A stretch of 64,000 nt of DNA from Mixophyes australis (lineage: Eukaryota; Chordata; Amphibia; Anura; Limnodynastidae), in the NCBI GenBank assembly GCA_036250195.1, contig JAVHZZ010000003.1, positions 298,214,565 to 298,278,564 on the forward strand, written 5' to 3'. This document shows, piece by piece, positions 49,019-59,703 of the stretch. The notes under the pieces are model-generated. The model had not been told where the DNA came from. It was given only the letters and a program-made list of their open reading frames with translations, and ran no database searches. The first letter of the stretch is position 1, and each line of letters opens with the position of its first letter. The position numbers and the translations under genes are program-made.

Positions 49019-49553
49019 ATCTTGGAAGACAGCTGGACGAGGTATTTATAGTGTCCCGTTTGAGTATTAAAGGCCGTTTTCCATTCGTCGCCACTCCGGA
49101 TACATATCAGATTGTATGCTCCACGCAGATCTATTTTAGAGTAGATTTTAGCTCCTTTAAGTTGATCAAAGATGACTGAGATAAGTGGCAAGGGATAAGT
49201 ATTTTTGATGGTTATTTTATTTAACCCCCTGTAGTCAATACAAGGCCTCAGTCCGCCATCCTTTTTGGCCACAAAGAAGAAGCCTGCCTCGGCCGGTGAC
49301 TTGGAAGGCCTAATAAAGCTTTTCTGTAGGTTCTCTTCTACATATAATTCCATGGCTTGGGTCTCCGGAATAGATAATGCGTACAATCTTCCCTTGGGCA
49401 ATCTCGAACCAGGGATGATATCAATAGCACAATCGTACTCCCGGTGGGGAGGAGAGTGTCTGCTTCCTTTTTCGAGAAAACATCATGGAATTCACGGTAA
49501 GTAAAAGGTAGTTGCTCGGGACCAGTATGGGTAATCCTAATTGGCAAAGACAA
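49015..49553 (-). pseudogene. Chromovirus RT N-terminal half
   Basis: The frame 49401-49015 holds [20 protein letters not shown], then [20 protein letters not shown] and [10 protein letters not shown]. The segment 49553-49338, in another frame, supplies the preceding [14 protein letters not shown] linker. Two register changes therefore affect the RT start. Confidence 0.9.
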
Positions 49554-49600
49554 ACAGGAAGAAGAGCATTTAGGAGCCCATTGAGTTATCTCACCCTTAG

Positions 49601-49984
49601 TCAGTTGATACAGGGATTATGGAGGGCAAGCCATGGATAGCCCAAGATCAGCAGTACCGAGGGACAATGAATCGGGTACAGTGAGATAGTCTCGGAATGG
49701 AGAGCCCCCATCTTTAACTGCAGAGGAAAAGAAAGATGATGAATCTCACCGTGGTTCAGGCGATTCCCATTCAGCCTGTATACAGCAATTATGGAGTCTA
49801 GAGGAATGGCTGAGAAACCCAAGGACTGAGCGAAGGTTAAATCTAAAAAGTTTCCAGCAGCTCCACTGTCCATGAACGCAGGAACAGAAATAACTTGTCC
49901 ACCATATGTGAGTTGGGCAGGTATTTGTAGGGAATTTTTTGGAGAGATGGCTTGTAGGCCTAAGTGTACTCCCTCCGTGTTCAC
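49601..49984 (-). pseudogene. Chromovirus aspartic protease
   Basis: VPAFMDSGAAGNFLD is a retroviral-type aspartic protease active site with DSG. LLILGYPWLALHNP matches the conserved ILGxPWL motif at its end. It ends in a stop before the RT region, in a different frame from gag. Confidence 0.85.
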
Positions 49985-49989
49985 TTGAC

Positions 49990-50843
49990 CTGGTCTTTTC
50001 CCGGCTTGACGGGGCAGGTACGGAGCAGATGGCCCTTCTCTCCACAGTATAAGCAGAGGCCCAAAGTACGTCCCCCGGTTCGTTCCTCAGAAGACAGTCG
50101 ATATGCTCCAAGTTGCATTGGTTCAACTTGATCAATGGGGGAAGTTGAGAAGACACAGGAAAATAGGGCAAAGGATTTTCCTTCTCCGCTTTCCTTTCTC
50201 TGTAGCTTCGGTCGATCCGAATTGCTAGCTGCATGAGCTCCTCGAGAGATCCCGCAGTAGGATACTGGACAAGGGAATCTTTAATTTGTTCAGAGAGACC
50301 CAACCGGAACTGGCTACGGAGAGCTGGGTCATTCCATTCACAGTCCGAGGACCAACGCCTGAAGTTGGAGCAATATTCTTCAGCGGAACGTCGTCCTTGC
50401 GTTAAAGATTGCAGCTGTGCTTCTGCAGAAGGCATTCTGTCCGGGTCGTCATAAATCAAACCTAGAGCTTTAAAGAATGCGTCCACAGATTGTAACTGAG
50501 GACTGTTGGAATCCAAACTGAATGCCAAAGATTGAGGATCCCCTTGTATTAGTGAGATAATTATCCCCACTCTTTGTTGTGGTGATCCAGACGAGAGTGG
50601 CCTTAATTTGAAATAAAGCTTGCAGCTTTCACGGAAGTTGCAGAAGAGTCTGCGATCTCCCGAAAAGCGATCTGGTAAATTCATTTTTGGTTCCACCACA
50701 GAAGGCTGAGCTGCTAGCGGAGCTCTTGACGCCTGCTCTTGTACAGCCTGCCGCTGAGACAGCTCTTGCACCATTTGGGACAAGGTCTGGATTTGTCCTG
50801 CCAACACTTGAGCCGGACTTGGTTCCATAGGACCGAATTTCAA
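49990..50843 (-). pseudogene. Chromovirus gag (capsid)
   Basis: The open frame starts at 50843, and the family-typical start MEPSPAQVLAGQ lies at 50828. It has a coiled-coil-like Gln-rich N-terminus, then PDRFSGDRRLF, YFKLRP, FRLGLSEQIKDSL and ELMQLAIRIDRSYRERK, matching the gag-like capsid of gypsy elements and their domesticated descendants. The zinc knuckle expected near 50070 is lost to a frame change, and the rest of the long frame (to 49746) is a shifted reading of the protease region. Confidence 0.85.
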
Positions 50844-50862
50844 GACAGTTCACTCACTCCTA

Positions 50863-51037
50863 GGGCTAGATTTACTAAGCTGCGGGTTTGAAAAAGTGGG
50901 GATGTTGCCTATAGCAACCAATCAGATTCTAGCTATCATAGTGTAGAAAGGACTAAATAAATTAAAGCTAGAATCTGATTGGTTGCTATAGGCAACATCC
51001 CCACTTTTTCAAACCCGCAGCTTAGTAAATCTAGCCC
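50863..51037. mobile_element. 175-bp foldback MITE, copy 2 (inside the chromovirus leader)
   Basis: The same hairpin family and exact length as 37691-37865, flanked by the 3-bp duplication CTA. It sits between the 5' LTR and gag, so it inserted after the retrotransposon. The loop region differs from copy 1 by a few bases. Confidence 0.88.
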
Positions 51038-51065
51038 CTATTGTATATTTTTGGGCCGGTTATAA

Positions 51066-51413
51066 TGTTACGGCTCACGCCCCAGGTATCAACTCCTAGA
51101 ACCGCTTCAGAGGTCTTCGTCTATAGGAACCGCTTTTCCTGTAGAGCTATATGCGTTCACAGGTACTCTGATGCACCCAGGTCTTGTACTCTAGTAGTAG
51201 GAGCCCGATAACCTGAGAACGTAGCGCAGGTGTTCACACAGAGGTGGAGTGAAGGTCCCGGCAAATGTTTTGAGGGTCGCCGGCAATACAATAGCGTCTA
51301 AGTCCAGGCCAGGGGTCAAACAGGTCACAGGCAAGACGGCAGCTTCCGTATCCGAGCAATGGGTCAGGGTCACAGGCAAATAAGTGGCGTCAGTATCCAG
51401 GCAAGAGGTCAAG
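51066..51413 (-). repeat. Truncated 5' LTR of the chromovirus
   Basis: Matches the 3' LTR from TGTTACGG to about GGCAAGAGGTCA, with an extra segment of about 28 bp around 51107-51134 and several substitutions. Homology then stops and unrelated sequence begins. Confidence 0.85.
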
Positions 51414-52200
51414 GTTCACATGCCCTTGTACGGCGCTACGGATACTTTGTGGCGCCCATGAATATCCAAATAACGTAAAAGTACAAAGTTAAACTCACAT
51501 TTCGGTGTAGACGTGGCTCAGTCAGGCTGAGGTGTTCTCCTCCTGCGGTCCGGGTGTTTTCCTCCCCTAGTGGCGGGTAGTTGGCGATTATGTCCATAGT
51601 CCCGTAGTCAGACTGCAAATGCCAGCTGATCCAATGCTGTACCGCGATCAGTTAGACGAAGGTGTGAATAATATGAGCATGCTAGAGATTAATGGGCATA
51701 AGCCCTACAGGTGTAAAGATCTTTGTAGATATGCAGTAAGGTGAAATAAGGATAAAAACCAACGCGTATTGCCTGTGATAAACAACAATGGGCTTCCTCA
51801 AGGATAATCCCTGAGGATTTATTATATATACACGAATTAAACCTCTTTCACCTCCACACCTATAGTTCATGCGCCCAAAACCTATGTCTTTCACTTTACC
51901 AATATTTCAGAAGGGTGGGGATTCCCCTCTGTGTACATGTAGGTTCTCTCTCGTGGCTGCACCTATACTCGTAAGGAAGTGCGGCTTTACCCACTTTCTT
52001 TTCTTGTTCACTTATGGAGCAGGCTGCTCTCGGTACAGTCTTTACAGGATCAGTCTTTCCACAGGGTGTCTACAGCTTTTTTACAGGCATAATTTCAGTG
52101 AATATATGGAGGCACAGTTTAAACACATTATACTTAACATCTTCATATGACGGAAACACAAAAGTGATGTATTTAAAAGAGAGCAGACCCCTATGGGCTT
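51414..52200 (-). mobile_element. Possible Penelope-type terminal-repeat remnant
   Basis: On the minus strand at about 51810-51755, CTTGAGGAAGCCCATTG is followed by CACAGGCAATACGCGTTGG. This parallels the CTGAGGAAG...GAAACGCGT ribozyme layout of the 9620 element but with the GAAA lost. At 51430-51462 there is a word resembling a LINE tail (TTGTACGGCGCTACGG). No RT was found. Confidence 0.35.
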
Positions 52201-53724
52201 AAAATTTTTTTTGAACAAGTTTAGTATTTATCTCCCATTGAATTTTGGGATCTGAGGAACATAAAGGGTGTAAAAAGTACCCTAACCCTACTCTATTATC
52301 TGTGCAAAACAAAGCACGTTCGTAATGAAATTATTCACTCATTTTGGCACAGTAGAGCTGCCAGCTGCTGGCATTTTAGATGCATCGCAGGTGGATCTGG
52401 AAAGGTAGGAAAGACATTATTACATTTTTATAATGATGTTCGCTGATTTCCAGTTATGTTTAAATGTTTTCACATGAAGGCATAAATCAGATACGCCCAA
52501 ACTTAGTCCTCAAGAGCGACAAACAGATCATATTTTCAGGTTTTCTGTAATCATGCACAGGTGAGTTAATCTATTTTCCTGTGTCAGTAATTATCCCATC
52601 TGTTTCTACAGACAGTAATCCTGAAAACATGACCTGTTAGAAGCTCTTGAGGGAAAGGTTTGAGCACCTCTTGCATAATTAATATAATGGTGAAAAAATG
52701 GATTGCTCACACTAATATAATTTTAGCATGACACATTATCAAATCTGTTTTATTTGTTTTTAAATTCTTTAGTTCTGGTATTCAAATCAATAGCATTTAT
52801 GGGCTTACCTGAATGGCATCCACCGACAACTGAGTGTTATCAGACTTACCCTGACGCAAGTAATAAAGTTGATTAAACTCACTGTCGATGTCATTTAGCA
52901 ATGGCCACTTTTTTGTATTAGTTTACATTTTACTTGTACCATTTTAGTAAATGTGTATTGTTTGCTAAATCTGATTAGTTTAACATAATGAGCTGAAATA
53001 ATAAGCATAGTACCCATTGCAAATTGTAAATACACAAGGGAAAATAAAGTTTAATGGGATAGTCGCAGTACACAAGGCATACACAGAGTTAATGAATTAA
53101 AACACAAGGGAAAGTAATGCGATTCCAGTTGTTAATGGGAAATTCACAGTACTCAAGTCACACACACTGTTATGGATTAATACACATGAGAAAATGTTGT
53201 GCTGTTGGTATATGGCTTGAGTTTGGTGTAGCTCTCTACTAAGGTTGTATTACCCCTGCTTGCTTAAAGGGCAATTATTACCAACACTATTTTCTGGCAT
53301 CATAATGTTGTGAATACTCTATGTGGTGCCAGAGCATTAGGAATGCCCCCAGAAGGATACCATTTAGAAAGCTGGCCCTCCAGAAACATTCATCTAGGGG
53401 TATAGTGAGAATTTTGCAGGTATTTCAATTACGCAGAAGTGCTTTTAGAGTTCCACAAAAAAAAGTCTAAAAGAAAGGTTTGAATTAAGCGGCAAAAAAG
53501 GAAAATACTATTTTGCTCACAAATGCTGCATTTGTTCAGTACATATGTTTTCCATGCACAACATGGGCCAGTAGGTAAACACACATGAACATACATTCAG
53601 TTACTTTTGGCATGGATGAGGATATAACATGTGTGCCTCACTTGCTGGCTGGACACAAGGCATTGCCAAGAAATGATGAATCACATTTTGGCTTTCAGGG
53701 GACTATTACTCAATAGCTGACCTT
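52201..53724. other. Non-coding intergenic sequence
   Basis: No gene or bounded repeat seen. Near 53040-53220 the phrase AATACACANGRGAAA recurs loosely. Confidence 0.4.
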
Positions 53725-54101
53725 ATGGCTCCCAGGGCTGGACTGGCCATCGGGCCCTTCTGGCAAATGCCAGAAGGGCCGATGGCTAGATGGGCCGGCT
53801 GACACTTCTTGGATTTCTGGGCAGATGTGACTGATTCCTGGGCAGGAGCCAGCCACCTCTGTTGCGCGACGGACGAGGGCTCCTCTGCTCCCTCCCCCTT
53901 ATCCTGTGCACTGTGGACACAGTTTGTATTTTTTTTCTGAATAGGGAGGGGGTTGCGGGAGGGGGGGGGTGTCGCGATTTTTGCACAGGGGTCGCTGGGG
54001 CTGCCGCTATTTTTGCGGGAGGGGGGGGGGGTGCCATGATTTTTGCACAGGGGGTGCGGGGGAGGAGGGGGGGGGGGGGTCAGGGTTTTCACTATTGTGT
54101 G

Positions 54102-54375
54102 GGAGAGCCAGGGGGGAAGGGGGTGCTGCAAGAGGAATGAGAGCCAGGAGGGAAGGGGGTGCTGGAAGACGAGTGACAGCCAGGAGGGAAGGGGGTACTG
54201 GAAGAAGAGTGAGAGCCAGGAGGGAAGGGGGTGCTGGAAGAGGAGTGAGAGCCAGAAGGGAAGGGGGTGCTGGAAGAGGAGTGAGAGCCAGGAGGGAAGG
54301 GGGTGCTGGAAGAGGGGTGAGAGCAAGGAGGGGAAGGGGTGCAGGAAGAGGGGTGAGAGCCAGGGGGAAAGGGGG
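54102..54375. repeat. 36-bp purine-rich minisatellite, about 7 copies
   Basis: The unit is roughly GAGAGCCAGGAGGGAAGGGG followed by GTGCTGGAAGAGGAGT. Since 36 is a multiple of 3, repetitive Pro/Ser-rich (minus) and Gly/Arg/Glu-rich (plus) frames stay open. They are not genes. Confidence 0.9.
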
Positions 54376-55037
54376 GAAAGTGAGAGGGACAAAGGAGAAG
54401 ATGGTGCAAGGGCATAGGTAAAAGAAAGTGTAAAGGGAGAGACATCTTAAGAATGGGAATGTCAAGGAAGCAGCCATCATAAAACACAAGTAGTAATGAA
54501 GAATGGGAATGCACAGATGGGACAAGTGTTAAAAGAAAATAATAAAGCAAGCCTTCATACTCCATTCACTTATATTTTCCATACCCCCACTTATAAATTT
54601 CCACTTTGACCACTGCCCTCGGCCCGTGCTCCCGACTGGCTGTGTGAGCTGACAGCTGCAGATCCCTTCTCGCCCAGCGTGCCCAGTAGGAGAACAGAAC
54701 ACAGGATGCCATAATCAGGTAAATTCATATATTTTCTCGTGTGCAATGTGTTTTTAACCATCCTTCGTTGAACTGGGGGCACTACTGTGTATCCAATGAC
54801 GTTTAAAACACTATGCATTGCTCACTATTGCGCTGTAATTTTCTTGCATATTTATCTGTACAGAGACTTTTAATTAAGAGGAAAAAGCACTGCTTGTCAT
54901 AAATTTTATCTGTGATTATATCAATATATCTCTTTTTGTTTGAATTGTAAATGGTGTATTAAGTTGCTCCTGGGACTCACACTCTCAGTATCTGATATGC
55001 TGTACCAATTTTTATTTGTGAATGAGTTTTTTGTACT

Positions 55038-55275
55038 ACTGTATGGCATAATGTTATTTGGGGGCACTACTGTATGGTATATGATTTGTGGGCACTACTG
55101 CATGGCCAAATATGAATTGAGGGTTATATTATGTGGCATAATATGACCTGGGGGCACTACGGTGTGGTATAATATGAACTGGGCGCACTACGGTGTGGCA
55201 TAATATAAACTGGGCGCACTACGGTGTGGCATAATATGAACTGGGCGCACTAACGTGTGGCATAATATGAACTTC
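55038..55275. repeat. 31-bp minisatellite, last four copies well conserved
   Basis: The unit TGTGGCATAATATGAACTGG GCGCACTACGG is clear from about 55132 on, with diverged copies before it. It lies inside the 2.8 kb hAT-like element. Confidence 0.85.
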
Positions 55276-56138
55276 TGCCAAAGGCAAGTCTTTTATTGTT
55301 GAATATGACGGGGGCCCAAAGAAGTTGCTGTACTGGGGCCCAAAATTCCTCTTGTCAGCCCTGCCTGTGAGTCAAGGGGGTAGATGTCTCCAGGTAAATA
55401 ATCTAAATGTTTCCTATCTAATCAAACTGATGGATCACATCCAATTATCTCTCACCCACCTCCTCTATCCCCCTTAATTAATATACTGTGTTATTTAAAA
55501 TGAATAGAAAAGACGCATATCCAGTTACTGTAGTATAAAAAAATATTTTTCTCTGACATTTTTCTGTAGATGTAAAATACTTTTAATGCGGCCGTGTGGG
55601 TTCAAATGATCATTCAATAGTTATGTTTTTTATGATATATTTGTTAGAGTTTTATTTCATGTGGAATGATTCATGAAAATTCTGCCATTACTATTTAATT
55701 GAGGGAAAAGGGTACCTGTTACCTATATGTGTGTAAGTATTCTGTTCGTTGTTGCTATTTTGCGGGAGATTTGAAAAAAGCAAAACATTGGTTTCCTACA
55801 GTGGCGTCTGTATAATTGGTGGTATTGCTGTAGTATGGGGGTGGCGTTGTGGTGGCAATGTTGTAGTGTGTTTGGGGCTTAGTATTGCTAATAAGTATGA
55901 TAGGGTATTGCTGTAATGTGGGGATGATGTCGGTTGCTGTAATGTGGGGGATGATGCTGGTTGCTGTAATGTGTGTGTGGGGGGGTAATTCTGGTTGCTG
56001 TAATGTGGGTGGGTATCGATGTAGTAAGAGTGTTGTGTGGGGGGTTCAGGGGCGCACGGAGGATTTTTCAGGGGGGGTTTCCTCCGCCCCCGAAAAAAAA
56101 AAAAATCCTAGAGACCTGCCGGCAGCTCCGTTTCGGCT

Positions 56139-56242
56139 GCACTGTAGTATACAGCAGCCGCGGCGCTGTCAAGGAAGCGTCTGCGATTTGAAAAAAGCAG
56201 ACGCTTCTTAGACAGCGCCGTGGCTGCTGTATGCTACAGTGC
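56139..56242. repeat. Long hairpin, 46-bp arms, 12-base loop
   Basis: GCACTGTAGTATACAGCAGC and on to GCGTCTGC (ending 56184) is inverted at 56197-56242 with four mismatches. It sits between G-rich and A-rich runs and may be the core of a separate MITE nested in the hAT-like element. Confidence 0.8.
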
Positions 56243-56574
56243 CGATATGTAGGGGCACTTTTTAGCGGGGGGGGGGGGGGGGGGTTCTGGCGACTGGGGT
56301 TATTTATTGCTGTAATTTGGGTACTAATAATGTATTGTCATGGCATTTATTGATGTAATATGGGTGCTAACAATATAATGTTGAGGGATATTAGGAGAAA
56401 TAAATACCCCCCCCACACACACACTCATACTACATCATGTTGTACAGCACCAGCAACGCACACTGCGCCAGCATAAGTGTGCAACAATATAGTGCATGGA
56501 GCCCACAACACGTGGGCCTGTGTGCTTTAAATGCCAGGGCTGATTTTAAGTCTCAGTCCGGCCCTGATGGCTCC

Positions 56575-57790
56575 ATATACCTGAATATTATAAACACTCA
56601 AAATGACTCTCTGTATAAAACAACCACCAAAACGTATTGATCTAGGAATATATAATGAGGATTTTGAATTTAAGTATTTCTGGTATCTATTGGAATTACA
56701 CAGAATAAAATTGCATATTTCCTTCAAGTGGTTCTATTCGACAATACAATTTTCACACTCAGCATGTGCTGCTGGAAAAATACATCAACATTCACTCAGC
56801 TACTTGTGCTATGTACGCGTGTTTATACCGCAGCAGTATGCATTACTTGCTGATTGTGCATGTTGTAGATACAGATAGAAAGATGTGAACTTTTAGCAGC
56901 TTTATGCTGTGATATTCTCATACATCACAGTACATCTGGTCAAATTGGTAATCCAAATTAATCAAGGATATTCTAAAATATTTGAACAGTTGTCATTAAA
57001 ATGATTTGTGATGCGACCCAACACAAGCCCCCACCTAACCATATATTCCTTTTTTGTTCTTTGTAAGGGAAATATATTCTTTATGCAGATACAGATCAGC
57101 AGAAACACAGTTTGCAGCAGTGGGACGCTCAAGGGGCTGATGCTGAGTTGGGGGAGTGCTGAGTACAGTAAGGGCACATTCCCTTAATTGAGAACTGAGG
57201 CAAACCCACATGCAGATGCAGATACACCTGTCAGTAGCCGTGTTTTATTGCGGTTGTCTGAGGGCTGGTGCAAGTACACACTGATGATAGCACTAGCTAG
57301 CTGCTACTGATTGCAAATTCTTTTTGCTACTTTAGTTCGTACAGAAGAAGGAAGATTATATCTGCTGTATTATAGAGTTAAATGTTAAAACACTTTTCTT
57401 GTGACCTGTTTGGTTTTAAATGTATCCGAGTGTAAGTAAGCCTGATGAAAACCTAACCTGGTGCGGAGCTGGTTGATATCACCATTTTTTATGTATGTCT
57501 TTGAACTTTTTTATGCATACAACTCTGCATCAGTCCCTCAAATTTTAACATGGCATTAATCATTTTAGCATTTGTATATGACTGTTATGTTCTGTAAGTA
57601 AGGACCCAAATGTACTGTATTATTTTCAAAGACCGGGGCAAAAAGGGAATTTGTAAGAAATATGTTCAGAATATCGTCTTGTGACATGGGGAAATACAAA
57701 GCAATCCCTGTATTATGGACCTACAGACCCTACCTTTTTGTGTATGGATTCTTAAATATAACTTTTAAATGTGTGTTTATATATGTCTAT
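56575..57790. other. Non-coding intergenic sequence
   Basis: No gene recognised. Confidence 0.4.
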
Positions 57791-57791
57791 A

Positions 57792-57829
<38 letters not shown>

Positions 57830-57842
57830 TATATATAATGTG

Positions 57843-57885
<43 letters not shown>
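57791..57885. repeat. Two (TA)n microsatellite runs
   Basis: TA runs at about 57797-57826 and 57851-57885, separated by TGTCTATATATAATGTGTGTG. The second abuts the start of the retroviral LTR. Confidence 0.9.
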
Positions 57886-57888
<3 letters not shown>

Positions 57889-58735
57889 CAAAGTCAGTTA
57901 ATTGGATAAAGTAATTTCAATTAATATCTAGCAACCGTAATCGTCTTTGTCTGAAAATTATGCGTAGAGCACGCTACGGCGTGGAGAAGCGTATCCAGCC
58001 GCAACACGTGGCAATAACAGGTTTTACACATTTACACGCATTCACAAAAACATACACATTTGTAATTAGTACACACTAATTGTAGTTGCAACACATAGCT
58101 ATTTATTTCAAAATGTAGCAGGGTTTAAGGTTAATATTATAAGTTATATACATGTTAGTGAAATGAAAGGTTCAGGTTATAGCAAATATGTCATGTTTAG
58201 TATCATTTTAATCCCCTATTTATCCGCAGTTGTCCGGTTCATTCGCGAAGGGATCGCACATTGCATACTCTAGTTAGTGATGATGGAGAATAAATGTTTA
58301 AAATGATACTGTCTGTGTAATGTAAATAGACTAGTTTAAACTGGATTCTGGGCGGGAAAATCGGAGTGCATCCCCTGAAAAGCTCATCCCACCTTTGGAT
58401 ATTTTCGTTTTAACTGGCCTATGACCTGCATTACACTGGACCCTCCTGAAGCCTGGACCTATAGAAGCAAGCCACCTCATCTGCATTGTTTTTCTCTATT
58501 CACTGACTGTATATAAACAGGGGCTCTGGACCTAGTGGACAGTCTACTTGACCACAGCCTTCAGACCTGAATGACTGTACACTTGATCGAGGGCGCCTGC
58601 GATAAGTAACGGCTGTACTTATTTTTATTTTGATTTGTTATTCTGCTACTTTTGGCTATTAAATCACATTGTGCTTTGGAACCACATTACGGCAATCGAC
58701 AATCGTTATTGGATAGCAACTAGACGTGCATAACA
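57886..58735 (+). repeat. 5' LTR of the endogenous retrovirus, 850 bp
   Basis: It begins TGTCAAAGTC and ends GTGCATAACA, immediately before the primer-binding site. It holds a TATA box at 58510-58517 and a possible ATTAAA poly(A) signal near 58658. A diverged relative of its U3 lies at 61480-62499. Confidence 0.85.
58510..58517 (+). promoter_or_regulatory. TATA box of the retroviral LTR
   Basis: TATATAAA followed by ACAGGGGCTCTGG, about 225 bases before the LTR end, a normal spacing for a U3 promoter. The second LTR keeps ATATAAA at 62491. Confidence 0.65.
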
Positions 58736-58738
58736 ATT

Positions 58739-58756
58739 TGGGGGCTCACAGCAGTG
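58739..58756 (+). promoter_or_regulatory. Primer-binding site, tRNA-Pro type
   Basis: TGGGGGCTC directly after the LTR matches the first nine bases of the standard tRNA-Pro primer site. The following bases diverge. About 950 bp of leader follow before gag. Confidence 0.6.
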
Positions 58757-59703
58757 GTTCCGGTACCGGACGATACGCAAGGCCTACGGATTTCGGTTCC
58801 TTAACAAAGGGTGGAGACGCGTCATATATGGGTAAGAACGCAATGTGTTCAAAATCTGTTTATCATTCTGTGTTGTGAAACCGAATGTCCGTTTTTGCAT
58901 TATCTAAGGAGCGCTAACTTGAATCTAGAGACAAGAGAGAAAACGGTTTATTTTTATTGTCGCTTTGCGTTTTAAAAACATTGCATTGCATAGCGTATGT
59001 GTACTTTCTGCATAGCGTATGTGTACTTCTGGTGTTGCCAAGTGTTTAAACAGTCGTGTTCATAGTCTGTTATATATGCATAGTATAATCACTTGGTAAA
59101 GCCTCTGAAAAGATATTACTATTGTTTGGGAAATATATTTTCTGCGCAGAAAACTAAGGTGTATGTGTTTGTGAATTGTATGATTTTGAAGTGAAAGTTG
59201 ATTTACTGTTGAAAAAGACAGGGATATTGGTTGCTGCCTGATGAGGCGGGCTGGACGGCCGAGGACAGGTATACACGGCAGGTATACTGGCAGCAAAAGC
59301 TCTGTTTGAAAGGAAAACAGTTAAAGAGGCTTTTGAGACGCACTCCCCAATAGTAATCGCAAAGTTTAGCGTTAGCTAGTATCTCTAAGCGGTGCGATCG
59401 GACTGCATGAGTTATTGTGTATCCGTGATTGTGACTGGGTTGAGCTGTGGGAGGAATTACGCTGGCAAGGCAGGTAAACTCTGATGCTACCAGTTCAGTA
59501 ATATACTCAGCAGATTTGTTGAATAGGCAGGGTATCGAGGAGCTGATATTCCTGTGGTTCACATTGATATTTCTGTGTTAGGAGGTGAGTGGACGTAGCA
59601 TGTAAAATCTTCCACGGGTAAAGTCTCTAGTAGGCTCTGCTTGAAAGGAGAACAGTTAAAGAGGCCTGTGTTGTGTAGCATTGAGAAATAGGGTGTTTTC
59701 ACA

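Larger units (their letters stand above)
46111..51413 (-). mobile_element. Ty3/gypsy chromovirus-type LTR retrotransposon, degenerate
   Basis: Minus-strand order is: partial 5' LTR (51413-51066), leader with an inserted MITE, gag (50843 to about 50070), protease (49984-49601), RT and RNase H (49401-47858), integrase (47818-47108), chromodomain (about 46930-46800), a polypurine tract of Gs next to the 3' LTR, and the 3' LTR (46707-46111). The chromodomain after the integrase identifies a chromovirus. Several frameshifts and stops make it dead. The 5' LTR lacks its first part, so no target duplication can be checked. Confidence 0.92.
53733..56566. mobile_element. 2.8 kb nonautonomous hAT-like element
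   Basis: It starts CAGGGCTGGACTG and ends CAGTCCGGCCCTG (12 of 13 inverted bases match). The 8-bp duplication ATGGCTCC lies at 53725-53732 and 56567-56574. The interior carries a 36-bp minisatellite, a 31-bp minisatellite, poly-G/poly-A runs and a 46-bp-arm hairpin, but no transposase. A second hAT-type end (GTCAGCCCTG at about 55358-55367) suggests a nested older element. Confidence 0.8.

Noticed and set aside
53706..54565. Long Pro/Ser- or Gly/Arg-rich open frames on both strands
   Set aside because: Produced by a 36-bp minisatellite and poly-G runs inside a hAT-like element.
53733..55367. hAT element ending at GTCAGCCCTG (55367)
   Set aside because: The 8 bases after it (CCTGTGAG) do not match those before 53733 (ATGGCTCC), whereas the end at 56566 is followed by ATGGCTCC exactly.
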